A DNA stretch of 64,000 bases from an uncultured Eubacteriales bacterium (GCA_900317375.1 ONGJ01000001.1:1-64000); one strand, 5' to 3'. Positions 1 through 8,089 are shown, counted from the first letter of the stretch. Numbers and translations are program-made. The notes: generated by a model from the letters alone, not told the origin.

Positions 1-109
1 CGGCGGCGGGCACGAGCTGGCCGCCGGCTGCACGCTGCAGGAGGGACCCGAAAAGGCGGAGGAGCTGCTGATGGATGTGGTCGATTCCGTCCTAGGGGAT
101 CAGCTGTGA
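1..109 (+). CDS. DHH-family phosphoesterase, C-terminal end (NrnA-like)
   Basis: Only the last 35 residues are in the window, read in the frame that ends with TGA at 107-109. They begin GGGHELAAG, which matches the GGGH motif of the DHHA1 domain that closes NrnA-type bifunctional oligoribonuclease/pAp phosphatases. Such enzymes degrade nano-RNA and 3'-phosphoadenosine 5'-phosphate in the cytoplasm. The stop codon overlaps the GTG start of truB (GTGA), so the two genes are translationally coupled. In Firmicutes a DHH phosphoesterase next to truB and ribF is a common order. The family call rests on one motif and the context; the catalytic DHH domain lies outside the window. Confidence 0.72.
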   Translation, partial: GGGHELAAGCTLQEGPEKAEELLMDVVDSVLGDQL

Positions 110-975
110 ACGGCATTCTACTGATCGACAAGCCCGAGAGCTGGACCAGCAACGACGTGGTGCAGAAGCTGCGCGGCATCCTGCAGGAAAAACGCATCGG
201 CCATGCCGGAACGCTGGACCCCATGGCCACCGGTCTGCTGACCGTGTTTGTAGGCCGGGCGACGCGGGCCGTCGAGTTTGCCGAGGGCGACCGCAAGCGC
301 TATCTGGCCGGTCTGCGCCTGGGGCTGACCACCGACACCCAGGATATCACGGGCGAGGTGCTCAGGCAGTGCGAGGTCGACGTTTCCCGCGAGGCGCTGG
401 AGGAGGCCCTGCAGGCCTTCCGGGGAGAACTCCGCCAGACCCCTCCCATGTATTCCGCCGTGAAGGTGAACGGCAGGCGCCTGTACGAGCTGGCACGGAA
501 GGGCGAGACGGTCGAGCGGAAAGAGCGCGAGATCACGGTTTACAGCCTTGAGATTCTGGAGCAGAACGGCGAGGACTGGCTGCTGGACGTCTCCTGCTCG
601 AAGGGGACCTATGTGCGCACCCTCTGTCACGATATAGGGGAAGCGCTGGGCTGCGGCGGCTGTCTTTCCTCTTTGCGGCGGACCGAGGCCGGGCTTTTCT
701 CGGTGGAGAACGCCCATACCGTGGACGCGGTGGCGGTGTCGGCGGCCGCAGGTCTGGCGGACGCGCTGCTGCTGCCGACAGATTCGCTGTTTCAGGAGCA
801 TCCCGCTGTTACGGTCGGAGAGAAGGACGAGGCGCGTGTCCGGAACGGCAGCTTTTTCCGGCCGGACTGTCCGGACGGCCTATACCGCCTGTACGGCGGC
901 AGCGGCGAGTTTCTGGCGCTGGCCAGGGTCGCCGGCGGCACCTGCCGCACGATCAAGAGCTTTTTTGAGGTATGA
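106..975 (+). CDS. truB: tRNA pseudouridine-55 synthase
   Basis: This 289-residue protein isomerises U55 to pseudouridine in the T loop of tRNAs. The N-terminus carries the family signatures GILLIDKPESWTSNDVV and GHAGTLDPMATGLL; the Asp in the second motif is the catalytic nucleophile of TruB. SKGTYVRTLCHDIG near residue 165 is the second conserved catalytic-domain block. Length is normal for bacterial TruB. Translation starts at GTG 106, overlapping the stop of the upstream DHH gene, and its own stop overlaps the ATG of ribF (ATGA at 972-975), indicating one operon. The C-terminal region after about residue 225 is a short variable PUA-like tail. Confidence 0.96.
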   Translation: MNGILLIDKPESWTSNDVVQKLRGILQEKRIGHAGTLDPMATGLLTVFVGRATRAVEFAEGDRKRYLAGLRLGLTTDTQDITGEVLRQCEVDVSREALEEALQAFRGELRQTPPMYSAVKVNGRRLYELARKGETVERKEREITVYSLEILEQNGEDWLLDVSCSKGTYVRTLCHDIGEALGCGGCLSSLRRTEAGLFSVENAHTVDAVAVSAAAGLADALLLPTDSLFQEHPAVTVGEKDEARVRNGSFFRPDCPDGLYRLYGGSGEFLALARVAGGTCRTIKSFFEV

Positions 976-1883
976 CAGACATGGATCAGGGAAAACGGGC
1001 CGTGGCCCTCGGCTTTTTTGACGGTGTCCACCGCGGTCACGCGGCCCTGCTGGAGCGGGTGAAACAGCGGGCATCAGAGCTGCAGGCCGAGGCCACGGTG
1101 CTGACCTTCGACGTGCATCCGGATACGCTGGTATTCGGGAAAGAGGTTCCGCTCATTAACAGCGCGCCGGAGAGGGAAGAGATCATCCGCCGTCTTTACG
1201 GCATCGAGCATACGGTGTTTCTCCACTTTAACCGCAGCATGATGACCATGCCCTGGCAGGAGTTTCTCTCCTCCGCAGTGGACGAGCTGAAGATCGCTGC
1301 CGTGGTGGTCGGGCACGATTTCTCCTTTGGCTACCGGGGCGAGGGAAAGCCCGACCGCCTGCAGGCCTGGTGTGAGGAGAGGGGCATCTCCTGCGACGTG
1401 ATCCCCGCCGTCTGCGTGGACGGACGCGTGGTCAGCTCGACGGAGATCCGCCGCCTGATTGCCGACGGCGCCATCGAGGAGGCAAACCGTCTGCTGGGGC
1501 ATCCCCATACGCTTTCGGACGTGATCCACTCCGGCTACCATCTGGGGACCCGGATGGGCTGCCCGACCATCAACATGGCCTTCCCCTCGGGGGTGGTGAT
1601 TCCGAAGCACGGGGTCTATTCCGCCAGGGTGATCCTGGACGACGGCGCCGAATACATGGCGGTCACCAACGTCGGCGTGCGGCCGACGGTCAGCGAGGGC
1701 GAGCGTGTCAGTGTCGAGAGTCATCTGCTGGACTTTCAGGGGAATCTTTACGGCCGCCATGCCCGGGTCGAGTTCTGTCACTTCCAGCGCGCCGAACACC
1801 GCTTCGAGAGTATGGACGAGCTCTCCGAACAGATCCGCCTGGATACTCTAGCTGCCCGCGCCTGGTTCGCCGAACAGGCATAA
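972..1883 (+). CDS. ribF: Bifunctional riboflavin kinase/FAD synthetase
   Basis: The protein converts riboflavin to FMN and FMN to FAD in the cytoplasm. The N-terminal adenylyltransferase domain shows ALGFFDGVHRGH, the nucleotide-binding HIGH-like motif, and VVVGHDFSFGYRGEG; the SSTEIRRLI block follows. The C-terminal kinase domain (from about residue 178) has the GxxLGxxxGxPTxN pattern (GYHLGTRMGCPTIN) and ends at about residue 303, the usual family length. ATG 972 overlaps the truB stop; a second in-frame ATG at 981 is possible. There is no FMN riboswitch in front of it, as expected for a gene embedded in the truB operon. It ends inside a palindromic terminator shared with convergent queA. 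Confidence 0.95.
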   Translation: MTDMDQGKRAVALGFFDGVHRGHAALLERVKQRASELQAEATVLTFDVHPDTLVFGKEVPLINSAPEREEIIRRLYGIEHTVFLHFNRSMMTMPWQEFLSSAVDELKIAAVVVGHDFSFGYRGEGKPDRLQAWCEERGISCDVIPAVCVDGRVVSSTEIRRLIADGAIEEANRLLGHPHTLSDVIHSGYHLGTRMGCPTINMAFPSGVVIPKHGVYSARVILDDGAEYMAVTNVGVRPTVSEGERVSVESHLLDFQGNLYGRHARVEFCHFQRAEHRFESMDELSEQIRLDTLAARAWFAEQA

Positions 1884-1916
1884 CAAAAACCCGCCGAAGG
1901 CGGGTTTTTGTTATGC
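1878..1916. terminator. Bidirectional terminator between ribF and queA
   Basis: A perfect 18-bp inverted repeat (arms 1878-1895 and 1899-1916, loop GAA) with A-run and T-run flanks acts in both directions. The TAA of ribF (1881-1883) and the TAA of queA (1911-1913 on the minus strand) both lie in the arms. Confidence 0.93.
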
Positions 1917-2933
1917 GATGAACATGGCGTCGCCGAAGCTGAAGAAGCGGTATCGCTCTTCCACCGCCACGCGGTAGGCGTTCAGGACCTGCTCGCGTCC
2001 CGCCAGGGCCGAGACCAGCATGATCAGCGTGCTCTCCGGCAGGTGGAAGTTTGTGATCAGGCCGTCGATACAGCGAAAGCGGTAGCCGGGATAAATGAAG
2101 ATATCCGTCCAGCCCGACGAGGGCTTCAGGCGGCCGTTTTCGTCCGCAAAGCTCTCCAGCGTGCGGCACGAGGTGGTCCCGACGGCGATGACGCGCCCGC
2201 CGCTTTCTCTGCAGGCGTTGACCGCTTTTGCGGTCTCCTCGGGGATGATGCAGTATTCCGCGTGCATCTCGTGCTGCTCGATCACTTCCTCCTTCACCGG
2301 GCGGAAGGTGCCGAGGCCCACGTGCAGTGTGACGGGGCAGACCGTGACACCCATTTCGCGGATTTCATCCAGCAGCTCTCTCGTAAAGTGCAGGCCGGCG
2401 GTCGGGGCGGCCGCGCTGCCCAGCTCGCGGGAATAGACGGTCTGATAGCGCTCGCGGTCCTGAAGCTCTTCCTTGATGTAGGGGGGCAGGGGCATTTTCC
2501 CCAGCCGGTCCAGCACCTCGAGAAAGATGCCCTCATAGAAAAAGCGGACGCGCCGGTTCCCGTCCGGCAGGACCTCTTCGATGCGCGCGCGCAGCTCGCC
2601 CTCGCCGAAAAGGATCTCCGCGCCCTCGCGCAGGTGCTTGCCCGGGCGGCAGAGGCATTCCCAGATGTTGCCCCCCAGGTCCCGCAGCAGGACGAGCTCG
2701 CTGACGCCGCCGGTCGGGCGGCGGCCCAGCAGACGGGCGGGCAGGACCCGCGAGTCGTTGATGACCAGGCAGTCGCCCGCCTTCAGCAGCGAGGGCAGCT
2801 CATAGAAATGCCGGTGCTCCAGGGCCCCGGTTTTCTTATCCAGGCACATCAGGCGCGAGCGGTCGCGCTCGGGGATCGGCGTCTGGGCGATCAGCTCCGG
2901 CGGCAGGTCATAGGCAAAATCGGATGTTTTCAT
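1911..2933 (-). CDS. queA: S-adenosylmethionine:tRNA ribosyltransferase-isomerase
   Basis: QueA transfers the ribosyl part of SAM to preQ1 at the tRNA wobble position, forming epoxyqueuosine. The protein begins [19 protein letters not shown], a QueA hallmark, and contains [25 protein letters not shown] and [10 protein letters not shown], plus [13 protein letters not shown] near the C-terminus, all conserved in the family. The chosen start (340 residues) has GGAGAG about 8 bases upstream; an upstream in-frame extension to 3002 lacks family similarity. It lies 77 bases beyond the Mrr-like gene on the same strand and may be co-transcribed with the SOS-type operon or have its own promoter. Confidence 0.95.
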   Translation of the reverse strand: MKTSDFAYDLPPELIAQTPIPERDRSRLMCLDKKTGALEHRHFYELPSLLKAGDCLVINDSRVLPARLLGRRPTGGVSELVLLRDLGGNIWECLCRPGKHLREGAEILFGEGELRARIEEVLPDGNRRVRFFYEGIFLEVLDRLGKMPLPPYIKEELQDRERYQTVYSRELGSAAAPTAGLHFTRELLDEIREMGVTVCPVTLHVGLGTFRPVKEEVIEQHEMHAEYCIIPEETAKAVNACRESGGRVIAVGTTSCRTLESFADENGRLKPSSGWTDIFIYPGYRFRCIDGLITNFHLPESTLIMLVSALAGREQVLNAYRVAVEERYRFFSFGDAMFIA

Positions 2934-3010
2934 GTGCTTCTCTCCATCAGTTTCGGCATTGCAGGGAAACAGCATAGCATGTCCGCCTGTCTCTGTCAAC
3001 AAACAGACCG

Positions 3011-3592
3011 TCAGATCTGCGAGCGCACCAGCACGACGCCGAGCTCGTTTGCCATCTCCATGGCGGCTTTCGTAAACTCGCTGGTCGTATACAGATAGGC
3101 GTCGTCACAGCCGTAATAGGCCTTTGCGCTGTAGATCTCCTGCACCGCCTTTACGCCGACCGGGTGCCCGGGGGCATAGCGCTTGCACTGCACGCAGACG
3201 CGCCTCTCGCCGTCTTTTGCAAGCACGTCCGCGCCAAAGTCCCCGCTCTTCGGTGTCGTGTCCACCTCCGTAAAGCCTTCCTGACGCAGTTCCTCCGCAA
3301 CATATTCCTCATATTCGTAAGGGCTCAGGTTCAGGACATAGCTGCTGCGGAGTCTTTCCCGTTCCCGGCGTTCTGCCCTTCGCTCGCGCCGCCGCTGCCA
3401 GCGTGCGCGGATCCGCTTCCTGTCCAGAAAGAGAAAAATCCCGAGCCCGGTGAGCGCCAGGGCAATGGCGCGGCTGTGCTCGGCCGGGGCTCCCAGGGCG
3501 CTCAGAAAGCTCCGGACGGGGCCTTCGAGTGCAGGCGGGATCACCAGCAGCAGGAGCAGCGCAAAAAAGACTGTCATAATCAGCTTCTTCAT
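3011..3592 (-). CDS. Membrane-anchored Mrr-like restriction endonuclease domain protein
   Basis: The 193-residue protein has two predicted N-terminal membrane segments (about residues 3-22 and 42-58), a very basic linker rich in Arg, and a C-terminal Mrr_cat domain of the PD-(D/E)XK fold. The nuclease core is visible as [17 protein letters not shown], then [12 protein letters not shown] and VCVQCKRY, giving the D-(Q)xK active-site pattern. Proteins of this build are widespread in Firmicutes; some Mrr relatives cleave modified DNA, but the membrane-anchored ones have no settled function. It follows the YolD-like gene by 30 bases, so it is probably the last member of the SOS-type operon. Activity against DNA is inferred from the domain only. 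Confidence 0.82.
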   Translation of the reverse strand: MKKLIMTVFFALLLLLVIPPALEGPVRSFLSALGAPAEHSRAIALALTGLGIFLFLDRKRIRARWQRRRERRAERRERERLRSSYVLNLSPYEYEEYVAEELRQEGFTEVDTTPKSGDFGADVLAKDGERRVCVQCKRYAPGHPVGVKAVQEIYSAKAYYGCDDAYLYTTSEFTKAAMEMANELGVVLVRSQI

Positions 3593-3622
3593 GTTCTTCG
3601 TTTCCCAAAGATCTGTCCGTGA

Positions 3623-4108
3623 TCAGTCGGCGTCCGCGGTGTTGACAGACTCCCCGCGGATGTCGAGAATATCCCCGATCGGAATGCGCTCACTGACGGC
3701 ATGGATGCGTTCCGGGCAGAGGACGACTTCCTGCTGTGCGGCGTCAATATGCTTAACGCGCGCGGTTCGGGTGACGTAAGCCCCGCCGGCTTTCTTTTCG
3801 TCCGGTACAAAGACGGTGAAGGTGACGATGGGGGACTCTCCCTCGGCGATCCTGTCGCCGATCAGAGTCAGCTTCCGGTTCAGGATGTCCAGATCGGCCT
3901 CCTCCGGCTCGATCCTTCTGTCGGTCAGCCTGGCTTCTTCACCGATCATATCCTCGTACCCGCTCAGGGCCTTGTAGGAGGCAAACTGTGCCGCCCGGTC
4001 ATGCAGGCTCATCTGCGGGTGCTTTGCGGATACGGGATGGGGGAGGTCGATGATATCCGCGTAGACGCTGCGCGGATTGTTTTCTTTTTTCTTCATTCCT
4101 TCTGCCAT
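3623..4108 (-). CDS. YolD-like family protein
   Basis: The 161-residue protein contains the YolD-like core SLHDRAAQFASYKALSGYEDMI followed by a C-terminal half with VTFTVFVPDEKKAGG and PIGDILDIRGE. YolD-like proteins are typically encoded beside UvrX/UmuC-type Y-family polymerases in Firmicutes and are thought to help or regulate them; the mechanism is unknown. The ATG at 4108 lies two bases after the polymerase stop and has GGAG 8 bases upstream, inside the polymerase gene, so the pair is translationally coupled. Confidence 0.85.
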   Translation of the reverse strand: MAEGMKKKENNPRSVYADIIDLPHPVSAKHPQMSLHDRAAQFASYKALSGYEDMIGEEARLTDRRIEPEEADLDILNRKLTLIGDRIAEGESPIVTFTVFVPDEKKAGGAYVTRTARVKHIDAAQQEVVLCPERIHAVSERIPIGDILDIRGESVNTADAD

Positions 4109-4110
4109 GG

Positions 4111-5715
4111 CTAATCTCCGCTGCGGTGCCCGCCGATCTGGCGGTTCCGTTCTCTGGTGGTGGCCCCTTCCCGGAAGTTTGTCCCCCGGAGGAGGGCATT
4201 TTTCCCGTATTTTCCGTGAATTTTCAGGGTGGCGTCCTGCAGCCGGCGTTCCCGCTGATCGGCTTTCCCTTCGGCTTCCTTCTCCGCTTTCTCCTCTTCC
4301 GTGTCCATCATGGAAAAGAGATCGAGCTGACCTTCCACGACACCCTTCGTCTGTTCGGCCGGAATCTCCTTCTCCGGCAGGATGCCTTCCGCCGTGATGT
4401 TGATGCGCCTCGACAGCAGCTCCGGATCGGCAATGCGGTCAAACAGCGCCATCATGGTCTCCATGATGCGCCGGGTGCTGCTGGTGTAGCAGGGGAGGTT
4501 TCCGGTCCCGTGGGCATGCTTCGGGTGCGGGCGCCCGTAATAGTCCGGCGTCACGGTCCCACTGTAGACTTTGCCCGTCGTCTTCACACCGTAGACGGGG
4601 CCTTTCAGGTCGTCGCCCGGCTCAAGGACAAACAGGCTTTCCCGGTCATAGCTGAGACTCAGCGTGACCTGCTTCGTGACCAGGCCCTTTCTGACAAGGT
4701 CCAGCACCAGCAGCTCCGTCATTTCACGGACGATGGTTCTCGTCCGCTCATAATCATAAGGCTCCTTCAGCACCTGACCGGAGGACAGACTGTTGTACTC
4801 CGGCCGGTAGGCCTTGATCGTCGGGATCTCTGTCGGCTCCCAGCCCCAGGCGTGGTCGATCAGCAGCTCGGCATTGATGCCGAAGGCCCGGTAAAGGGCG
4901 TCTTCGTTCTTCAGGCTCATGCGGGCGACGTCGCCCATGGTGAAGCAGCCGAGCTTTTCCAGCCTTCGCGTGCTTCCCGGTCCGACCCGCCAGAAATCCG
5001 TCAGCGGTCTGTGGCACCAGAGCTGCTCGCGGTAGCTTTGCTCATCCAGCTGGGCGATGCGGACGCCGTCCTTGTCCGACGGGACGCGCTTTGCGACGAT
5101 GTCCATGGCGATTTTTGCAAGATACAGGTTGCTTCCGATGCCCGCCGTGGCCGTGATGCCGGTTTTGAAAAGCACCTCCCGGATCATCGCCATCGCCAGC
5201 TCGTGAGCCGTCATGCCGTAGGTCGCAAGATACTTCGTCACATCCATGAAGCACTCGTCAATGGAATAGACATGGATGTCGTCCGTGCTGATGTACTGTG
5301 AGTAGATGGAGAAGATTTTGGTGGAGATCTCCTCATACAGCCGCATCTGCGGCGGCGCCGTGATATAGGAGAGCTCCAGCGCGGGGTCCGCGGCAAGGGC
5401 TTCCGCGTCGCAGGATGCGGAAGCAAAATGATACTTCCCGTCTTCACCCTTCGGAAGCAGCCCCAGCCGGAGCGCTTTCTGAAACCGCTCGGCATTCACT
5501 TCCTTCACCCGCTGCACGACTTCGAAAAGCCGGGCGCGGCCCGGGATGCCGTAGGCCTTCAGAGAAGGGGAGACCGCCAGACAGATGGTTTTCTCGGTCC
5601 GCGTCGGGTCTGCGACTACAAGGTTGAAGCGCAGCGGGTCGAGATTGCGGTCCCGGGCCTCCACGCTCGCGTAAAAGGACTTGAGGTCGATGGCGATATA
5701 ACAGCGCTCTGCCAT
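4111..5715 (-). CDS. Y-family DNA polymerase (UmuC/UvrX-like)
   Basis: This 534-residue translesion polymerase copies damaged DNA templates. The first catalytic motif is YIAIDLKSFYASVE near residue 7, and the second is YSIDECFMDVT, carrying the metal-binding Asp/Glu pair. GIGSNLYLAKIAMDIVAKR and the helix-hairpin region near residue 245 (GPGSTRRLEKLGCFTMGDVA) are typical of UmuC-type enzymes, followed by a little-finger domain. It is longer than DinB (about 350-420) and matches the Firmicutes UvrX/UmuC group found with YolD. AAAGGAGG lies well placed before ATG 5715. It sits in an operon led by a LexA/UmuD-like repressor, suggesting DNA-damage induction. Confidence 0.92.
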   Translation of the reverse strand: MAERCYIAIDLKSFYASVEARDRNLDPLRFNLVVADPTRTEKTICLAVSPSLKAYGIPGRARLFEVVQRVKEVNAERFQKALRLGLLPKGEDGKYHFASASCDAEALAADPALELSYITAPPQMRLYEEISTKIFSIYSQYISTDDIHVYSIDECFMDVTKYLATYGMTAHELAMAMIREVLFKTGITATAGIGSNLYLAKIAMDIVAKRVPSDKDGVRIAQLDEQSYREQLWCHRPLTDFWRVGPGSTRRLEKLGCFTMGDVARMSLKNEDALYRAFGINAELLIDHAWGWEPTEIPTIKAYRPEYNSLSSGQVLKEPYDYERTRTIVREMTELLVLDLVRKGLVTKQVTLSLSYDRESLFVLEPGDDLKGPVYGVKTTGKVYSGTVTPDYYGRPHPKHAHGTGNLPCYTSSTRRIMETMMALFDRIADPELLSRRINITAEGILPEKEIPAEQTKGVVEGQLDLFSMMDTEEEKAEKEAEGKADQRERRLQDATLKIHGKYGKNALLRGTNFREGATTRERNRQIGGHRSGD

Positions 5716-5737
5716 TTGCAGCCTCCTTTCTGCCGCT

Positions 5738-6010
5738 TTATGATGCCGCCTCTACCCACCAACGGCCGCAGCAGCTCGCCGGTTGCAGCTCGGTTTTCTC
5801 GAAATAGAGGCGTTTTTCTTCCCCTTTTACGATGACCGTGTAGCAGCTGCGGCCGGGGTGACCGGGGATGGGCCGGCAGTTTCTCACAATGTCGATCGGA
5901 AAGGTCCTGCCGTCCAGCCAGGTGATGGACCGCGGCTGCATATAGCCGGTGGTGTCAAAATCGGAATTGACCTTGACATAGACCCGCTGCATCGTACTGT
6001 CCGCTGTCAT
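5738..6010 (-). CDS. Small conserved protein of the Y-polymerase operon
   Basis: A 90-residue protein with no recognised catalytic motif. It reads RVYVKVNSDFDTTGYMQPR near the start, then ITWLDGRTFPIDIVRNCRP, and looks like a compact beta-rich fold. Small proteins of this type are often found directly upstream of YolD-linked Y-family polymerases, so a role in polymerase function or its control is inferred from position only. Its ATG overlaps the stop of the repressor gene (ATGA at 6007-6010) and it ends 22 bases before the polymerase start. Confidence 0.72.
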   Translation of the reverse strand: MTADSTMQRVYVKVNSDFDTTGYMQPRSITWLDGRTFPIDIVRNCRPIPGHPGRSCYTVIVKGEEKRLYFEKTELQPASCCGRWWVEAAS

Positions 6011-6879
6011 AGGCCGTCATGAATCCGCAGGTACTTTTCCGCGTCGCCGTCGTCCGCCAGATCCCGCTCCCGGTCGACGGTGCCGATCACCCGGCCGATC
6101 AGATAGACGGTTTCATCCGTGTCCGAGAAGTTCATGAACGGGTAGTTTGGGTTCAGCGAGCGGAGGCCCTTCTCCTCATAGACCTTGATGAACTGCTCAT
6201 TGCCTTTGATAAACGCGCCCGTCTCGCCGTGCTGCAGCTCCGGCCCCTCCGGGATGGCCTGCACCAGGACCAGATCCCCGTCATGGTATTCCGGCTCCAT
6301 GCTGTCTCCGCTGACGGGAAAGACATAGTCGGCGCGGCTGATCAGGGGAGAGGTATACAGATAGATCGGCCTGCCGCGCTCTTCAAACTCGCTCGGGTCT
6401 CCCGTGCCGGCTGCCAGCCCCTTTTCCATGAAGCGGAGAACCGTGATGTCCGGGCAGGCGTCCCCGAGCTGGGCATCCTTCAGGCTCCCCGCAAGCAGCC
6501 GGAGAGCCCGCCGGTTGCCGGCCGAGAGACCGCGGTACAGCGAAACCAGCTGCTGTTCTTCTTCGGAATAGTCCCTGCCGGGGTCCTCCATCTCAAAAAG
6601 CTGGCAGGGTGAGATGCGGAGCGCCTCGCAGATTGCGGGGATCAGGTTGATATCGGGCCTGGTGCGGCCCGTTTCCCAGTTGCTGACGGCGTTTCCGGAT
6701 ACCTGGACCGCCGAGGCGAAGGCCATGCGCCCCATCCCGATTTTCATCCGGTAATGGCGGATCCTCTCGCACACGACGGGGATCGCCGCGCCGGGAACCG
6801 CTTTGCCCGTCCCGGCGTCGATGACAGAGAAATCCCTGGGCTTTGATAAGGCATACGATCTTCTGGGCACGCAAAGCAC
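6007..6879 (-). CDS. LexA/UmuD-like HTH repressor with S24 peptidase domain
   Basis: A 290-residue protein combining an XRE-type helix-turn-helix (about residues 36-90, with VSGNAVSNWETGRTRPD) and a C-terminal S24 peptidase (about 170-272). The catalytic Ser193 is in FPVSGDSMEPEYHDGD and the general-base Lys232 in QFIKVYEEKG. An Ala157-Gly158 pair in the linker is a plausible self-cleavage site. Such proteins repress until RecA filaments trigger autoproteolysis, so it probably controls the polymerase operon it heads. The start is GTG at 6879 or GTG at 6870; GAGAGGG is too close to the first and slightly far for the second, so the exact start is open. Confidence 0.87.
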   Translation of the reverse strand: MLCVPRRSYALSKPRDFSVIDAGTGKAVPGAAIPVVCERIRHYRMKIGMGRMAFASAVQVSGNAVSNWETGRTRPDINLIPAICEALRISPCQLFEMEDPGRDYSEEEQQLVSLYRGLSAGNRRALRLLAGSLKDAQLGDACPDITVLRFMEKGLAAGTGDPSEFEERGRPIYLYTSPLISRADYVFPVSGDSMEPEYHDGDLVLVQAIPEGPELQHGETGAFIKGNEQFIKVYEEKGLRSLNPNYPFMNFSDTDETVYLIGRVIGTVDRERDLADDGDAEKYLRIHDGL

Positions 6880-6910
6880 TCCCTCTCAGCGTAAAATCAT
6901 CTTCAGAAGC

Positions 6911-6939
6911 ATTGTAGCACAGTAACCGACAAAAATCAA
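6911..6939 (-). promoter_or_regulatory. Promoter of the SOS-type operon
   Basis: On the minus strand the sequence reads TTGATT (6934-6939), a 17-base spacer, then TACAAT (6911-6916), about 30 bases before the repressor start. No canonical Firmicutes LexA box (GAAC-N4-GTTC) is visible near it, so the operator of this repressor is unknown. Confidence 0.7.
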
Positions 6940-7000
6940 TTGATAGAATAGCTGGAAATATAACATTAGCTCAGATATTTTACTTTCCACTCTCATATTC

Positions 7001-7070
7001 GCGGCCGCAGTGTTTACGATAGGGGTACTTGATTTCCCTTGCCGCGCACGGGATCAGCTTCCGGGGAGCG
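7001..7070. repeat. Dispersed non-coding repeat, family A, copy 1
   Basis: An intergenic stretch that closely resembles 28241-28310. Shared blocks in the same order are GCGGCCGCAG, AGGGG-ACT, TTCCCTTGCCGC, CGG and GGGG. Both copies can form an outer stem GCGGC/GCCGC and an inner stem AGGG/CCCT. The rest of the 6880-7148 gap holds the two promoters listed and no gene. Confidence 0.62.
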
Positions 7071-7108
7071 CCTTAGCAAATGAACTGCTGCATAGCTCGA
7101 TTTTCCTA

Positions 7109-7136
7109 TTGACTTTTTGAAAATATGGTTTATAAT
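7109..7136 (+). promoter_or_regulatory. Promoter of tRNA-Pro
   Basis: TTGACT (7109-7114), a 16-base spacer and TATAAT (7131-7136) lie 12 bases before the mature tRNA 5' end. This is a near-consensus vegetative promoter, as expected for a stable RNA gene. Confidence 0.9.
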
Positions 7137-7148
7137 AACATAGCTTGA

Positions 7149-7224
7149 CGGGGTGTAGCGCAGCTGGTAGCGCGCTTGGTTCGGGACCAAGAGGCCCGGA
7201 GTTCAAATCTCCGCACTCCGACCA
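7149..7224 (+). tRNA. tRNA-Pro (anticodon CGG)
   Basis: The 76-base sequence folds as a cloverleaf with acceptor stem CGGGGTG/CACTCCG (one G-T pair), anticodon stem CTTGG/CCAAG with loop TTCGGGA giving anticodon CGG, and T arm with GTTCAAATC. The 3' CCA is encoded. It reads CCG codons, frequent in this GC-rich genome. A strong promoter precedes it and a perfect hairpin terminator follows directly. Confidence 0.96.
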
Positions 7225-7268
7225 GAAGAACGAAGGCTGAAGCCAAATGGCTTCAGCCTTCGTTCTTC
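7225..7268. terminator. 20-bp hairpin shared by tRNA-Pro and the downstream minus-strand gene
   Basis: Arms 7225-7244 and 7249-7268 are perfect complements around an AAAT loop. It starts at the base after the tRNA CCA. The right arm includes the stop codon and last residues of the convergent gene at 7253-7885. There is no long T-run, so termination may rely on the very stable stem. Confidence 0.75.
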
Positions 7269-7885
7269 TGCGCTCCCCAGACATACACCGGCATAACGAT
7301 CTCCGCTTCGCTGCAGCGGACGGTCAGTTCGATTCTGCCGGCGTCCCGCAGGGCAGCGAATTCGCACTGCTTTTTGTCATTGCTGACTGTGAGGGAGGCG
7401 GCGGTATCGTCGCTGACGGACCAGTCGACAGGCGGATGGGACATGTACGGCACGATCTCGAGGCTGAGCACGACCGGCTTGTCCCCGACAAAGGTCGTGA
7501 ATCCGTCCGTCCCCAGCTCTCTGCCGTAGGCGGTCAGCCGGAAGCCCGTAATGGGCGGGGGAGGGGTTGGCTCTGCGGAGGGGCGCGCCTGAAAATAGAT
7601 CACCTTCGGCGCTTCCTCTGCAGGCTCCTCGGTCTTTCGGACTCGCTGCTGCAAGAGCGCCGTGTACTGGGAAAGCGTCCTGAACTCCGGGAGCGGCCTG
7701 GGCTGCAGAATGGCCTCAAATGAGATAAGCGGCATGAAATTGACGAAGACGGCCAGCACGGTTGCAACCACCAGCAGGATCACGCCGGTCCTGAGCGGCT
7801 TCCGGCTGCTTCGAAGAGCATCGTCGCTTTCTTTTTCACGGGCGCTGACGGCTTTTGCGCCGCCGTCATATTGGACACGGGTCAT
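7253..7885 (-). CDS. Membrane-anchored protein with Ig-like domain
   Basis: A 210-residue protein with a charged cytoplasmic N-terminus, one membrane segment at about residues 33-52 (TGVILLVVATVLAVFVNFMP), a Pro-rich linker (PSAEPTPPPPITGF) and a C-terminal bacterial Ig-like (Big_2-type) fold with VDWSVSDDTAASLTVSNDKK. It should sit in the membrane with the Ig-like domain outside. AGGGA lies 8 bases before ATG 7885. The function is unknown. The gene ends within the hairpin that terminates tRNA-Pro. Confidence 0.75.
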   Translation of the reverse strand: MTRVQYDGGAKAVSAREKESDDALRSSRKPLRTGVILLVVATVLAVFVNFMPLISFEAILQPRPLPEFRTLSQYTALLQQRVRKTEEPAEEAPKVIYFQARPSAEPTPPPPITGFRLTAYGRELGTDGFTTFVGDKPVVLSLEIVPYMSHPPVDWSVSDDTAASLTVSNDKKQCEFAALRDAGRIELTVRCSEAEIVMPVYVWGAQKNEG

Positions 7886-7916
7886 GGGGCATCCCTCTCA
7901 CTGTCAGAATAAGACA

Positions 7917-7945
7917 ATCTTATCATACGGAAATCCCTGACTCAA
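7917..7945 (-). promoter_or_regulatory. Promoter of the Ig-like protein gene
   Basis: On the minus strand TTGAGT (7940-7945), a 17-base spacer and TAAGAT (7917-7922) lie about 30 bases before the start codon of the gene at 7253-7885. Confidence 0.65.
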
Positions 7946-8089
7946 CTTCAAAACAGAGGCACAAAATAAAACTTTTATAAACGAAAAGTGAAAGAAAAAA
8001 TGCTCTTTTAACCGGTTGAACGTCGACATAAACTGACATCTGATTTATATAAAACTATTAACAAAAACTTCATGAAAGCGAGCGAAAAT

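Noticed and set aside
1..2000. An FMN riboswitch for ribF
   Set aside because: ribF is embedded in an operon directly after truB with a four-base overlap, leaving no room for a leader.
4126..5301. A 391-codon plus-strand frame opposite the Y-family polymerase
   Set aside because: The polymerase frame carries the catalytic motifs; the opposite frame does not resemble a protein family.
6880..6940. A canonical LexA box upstream of the repressor operon
   Set aside because: No GAAC-N4-GTTC or close variant is present near the promoter.
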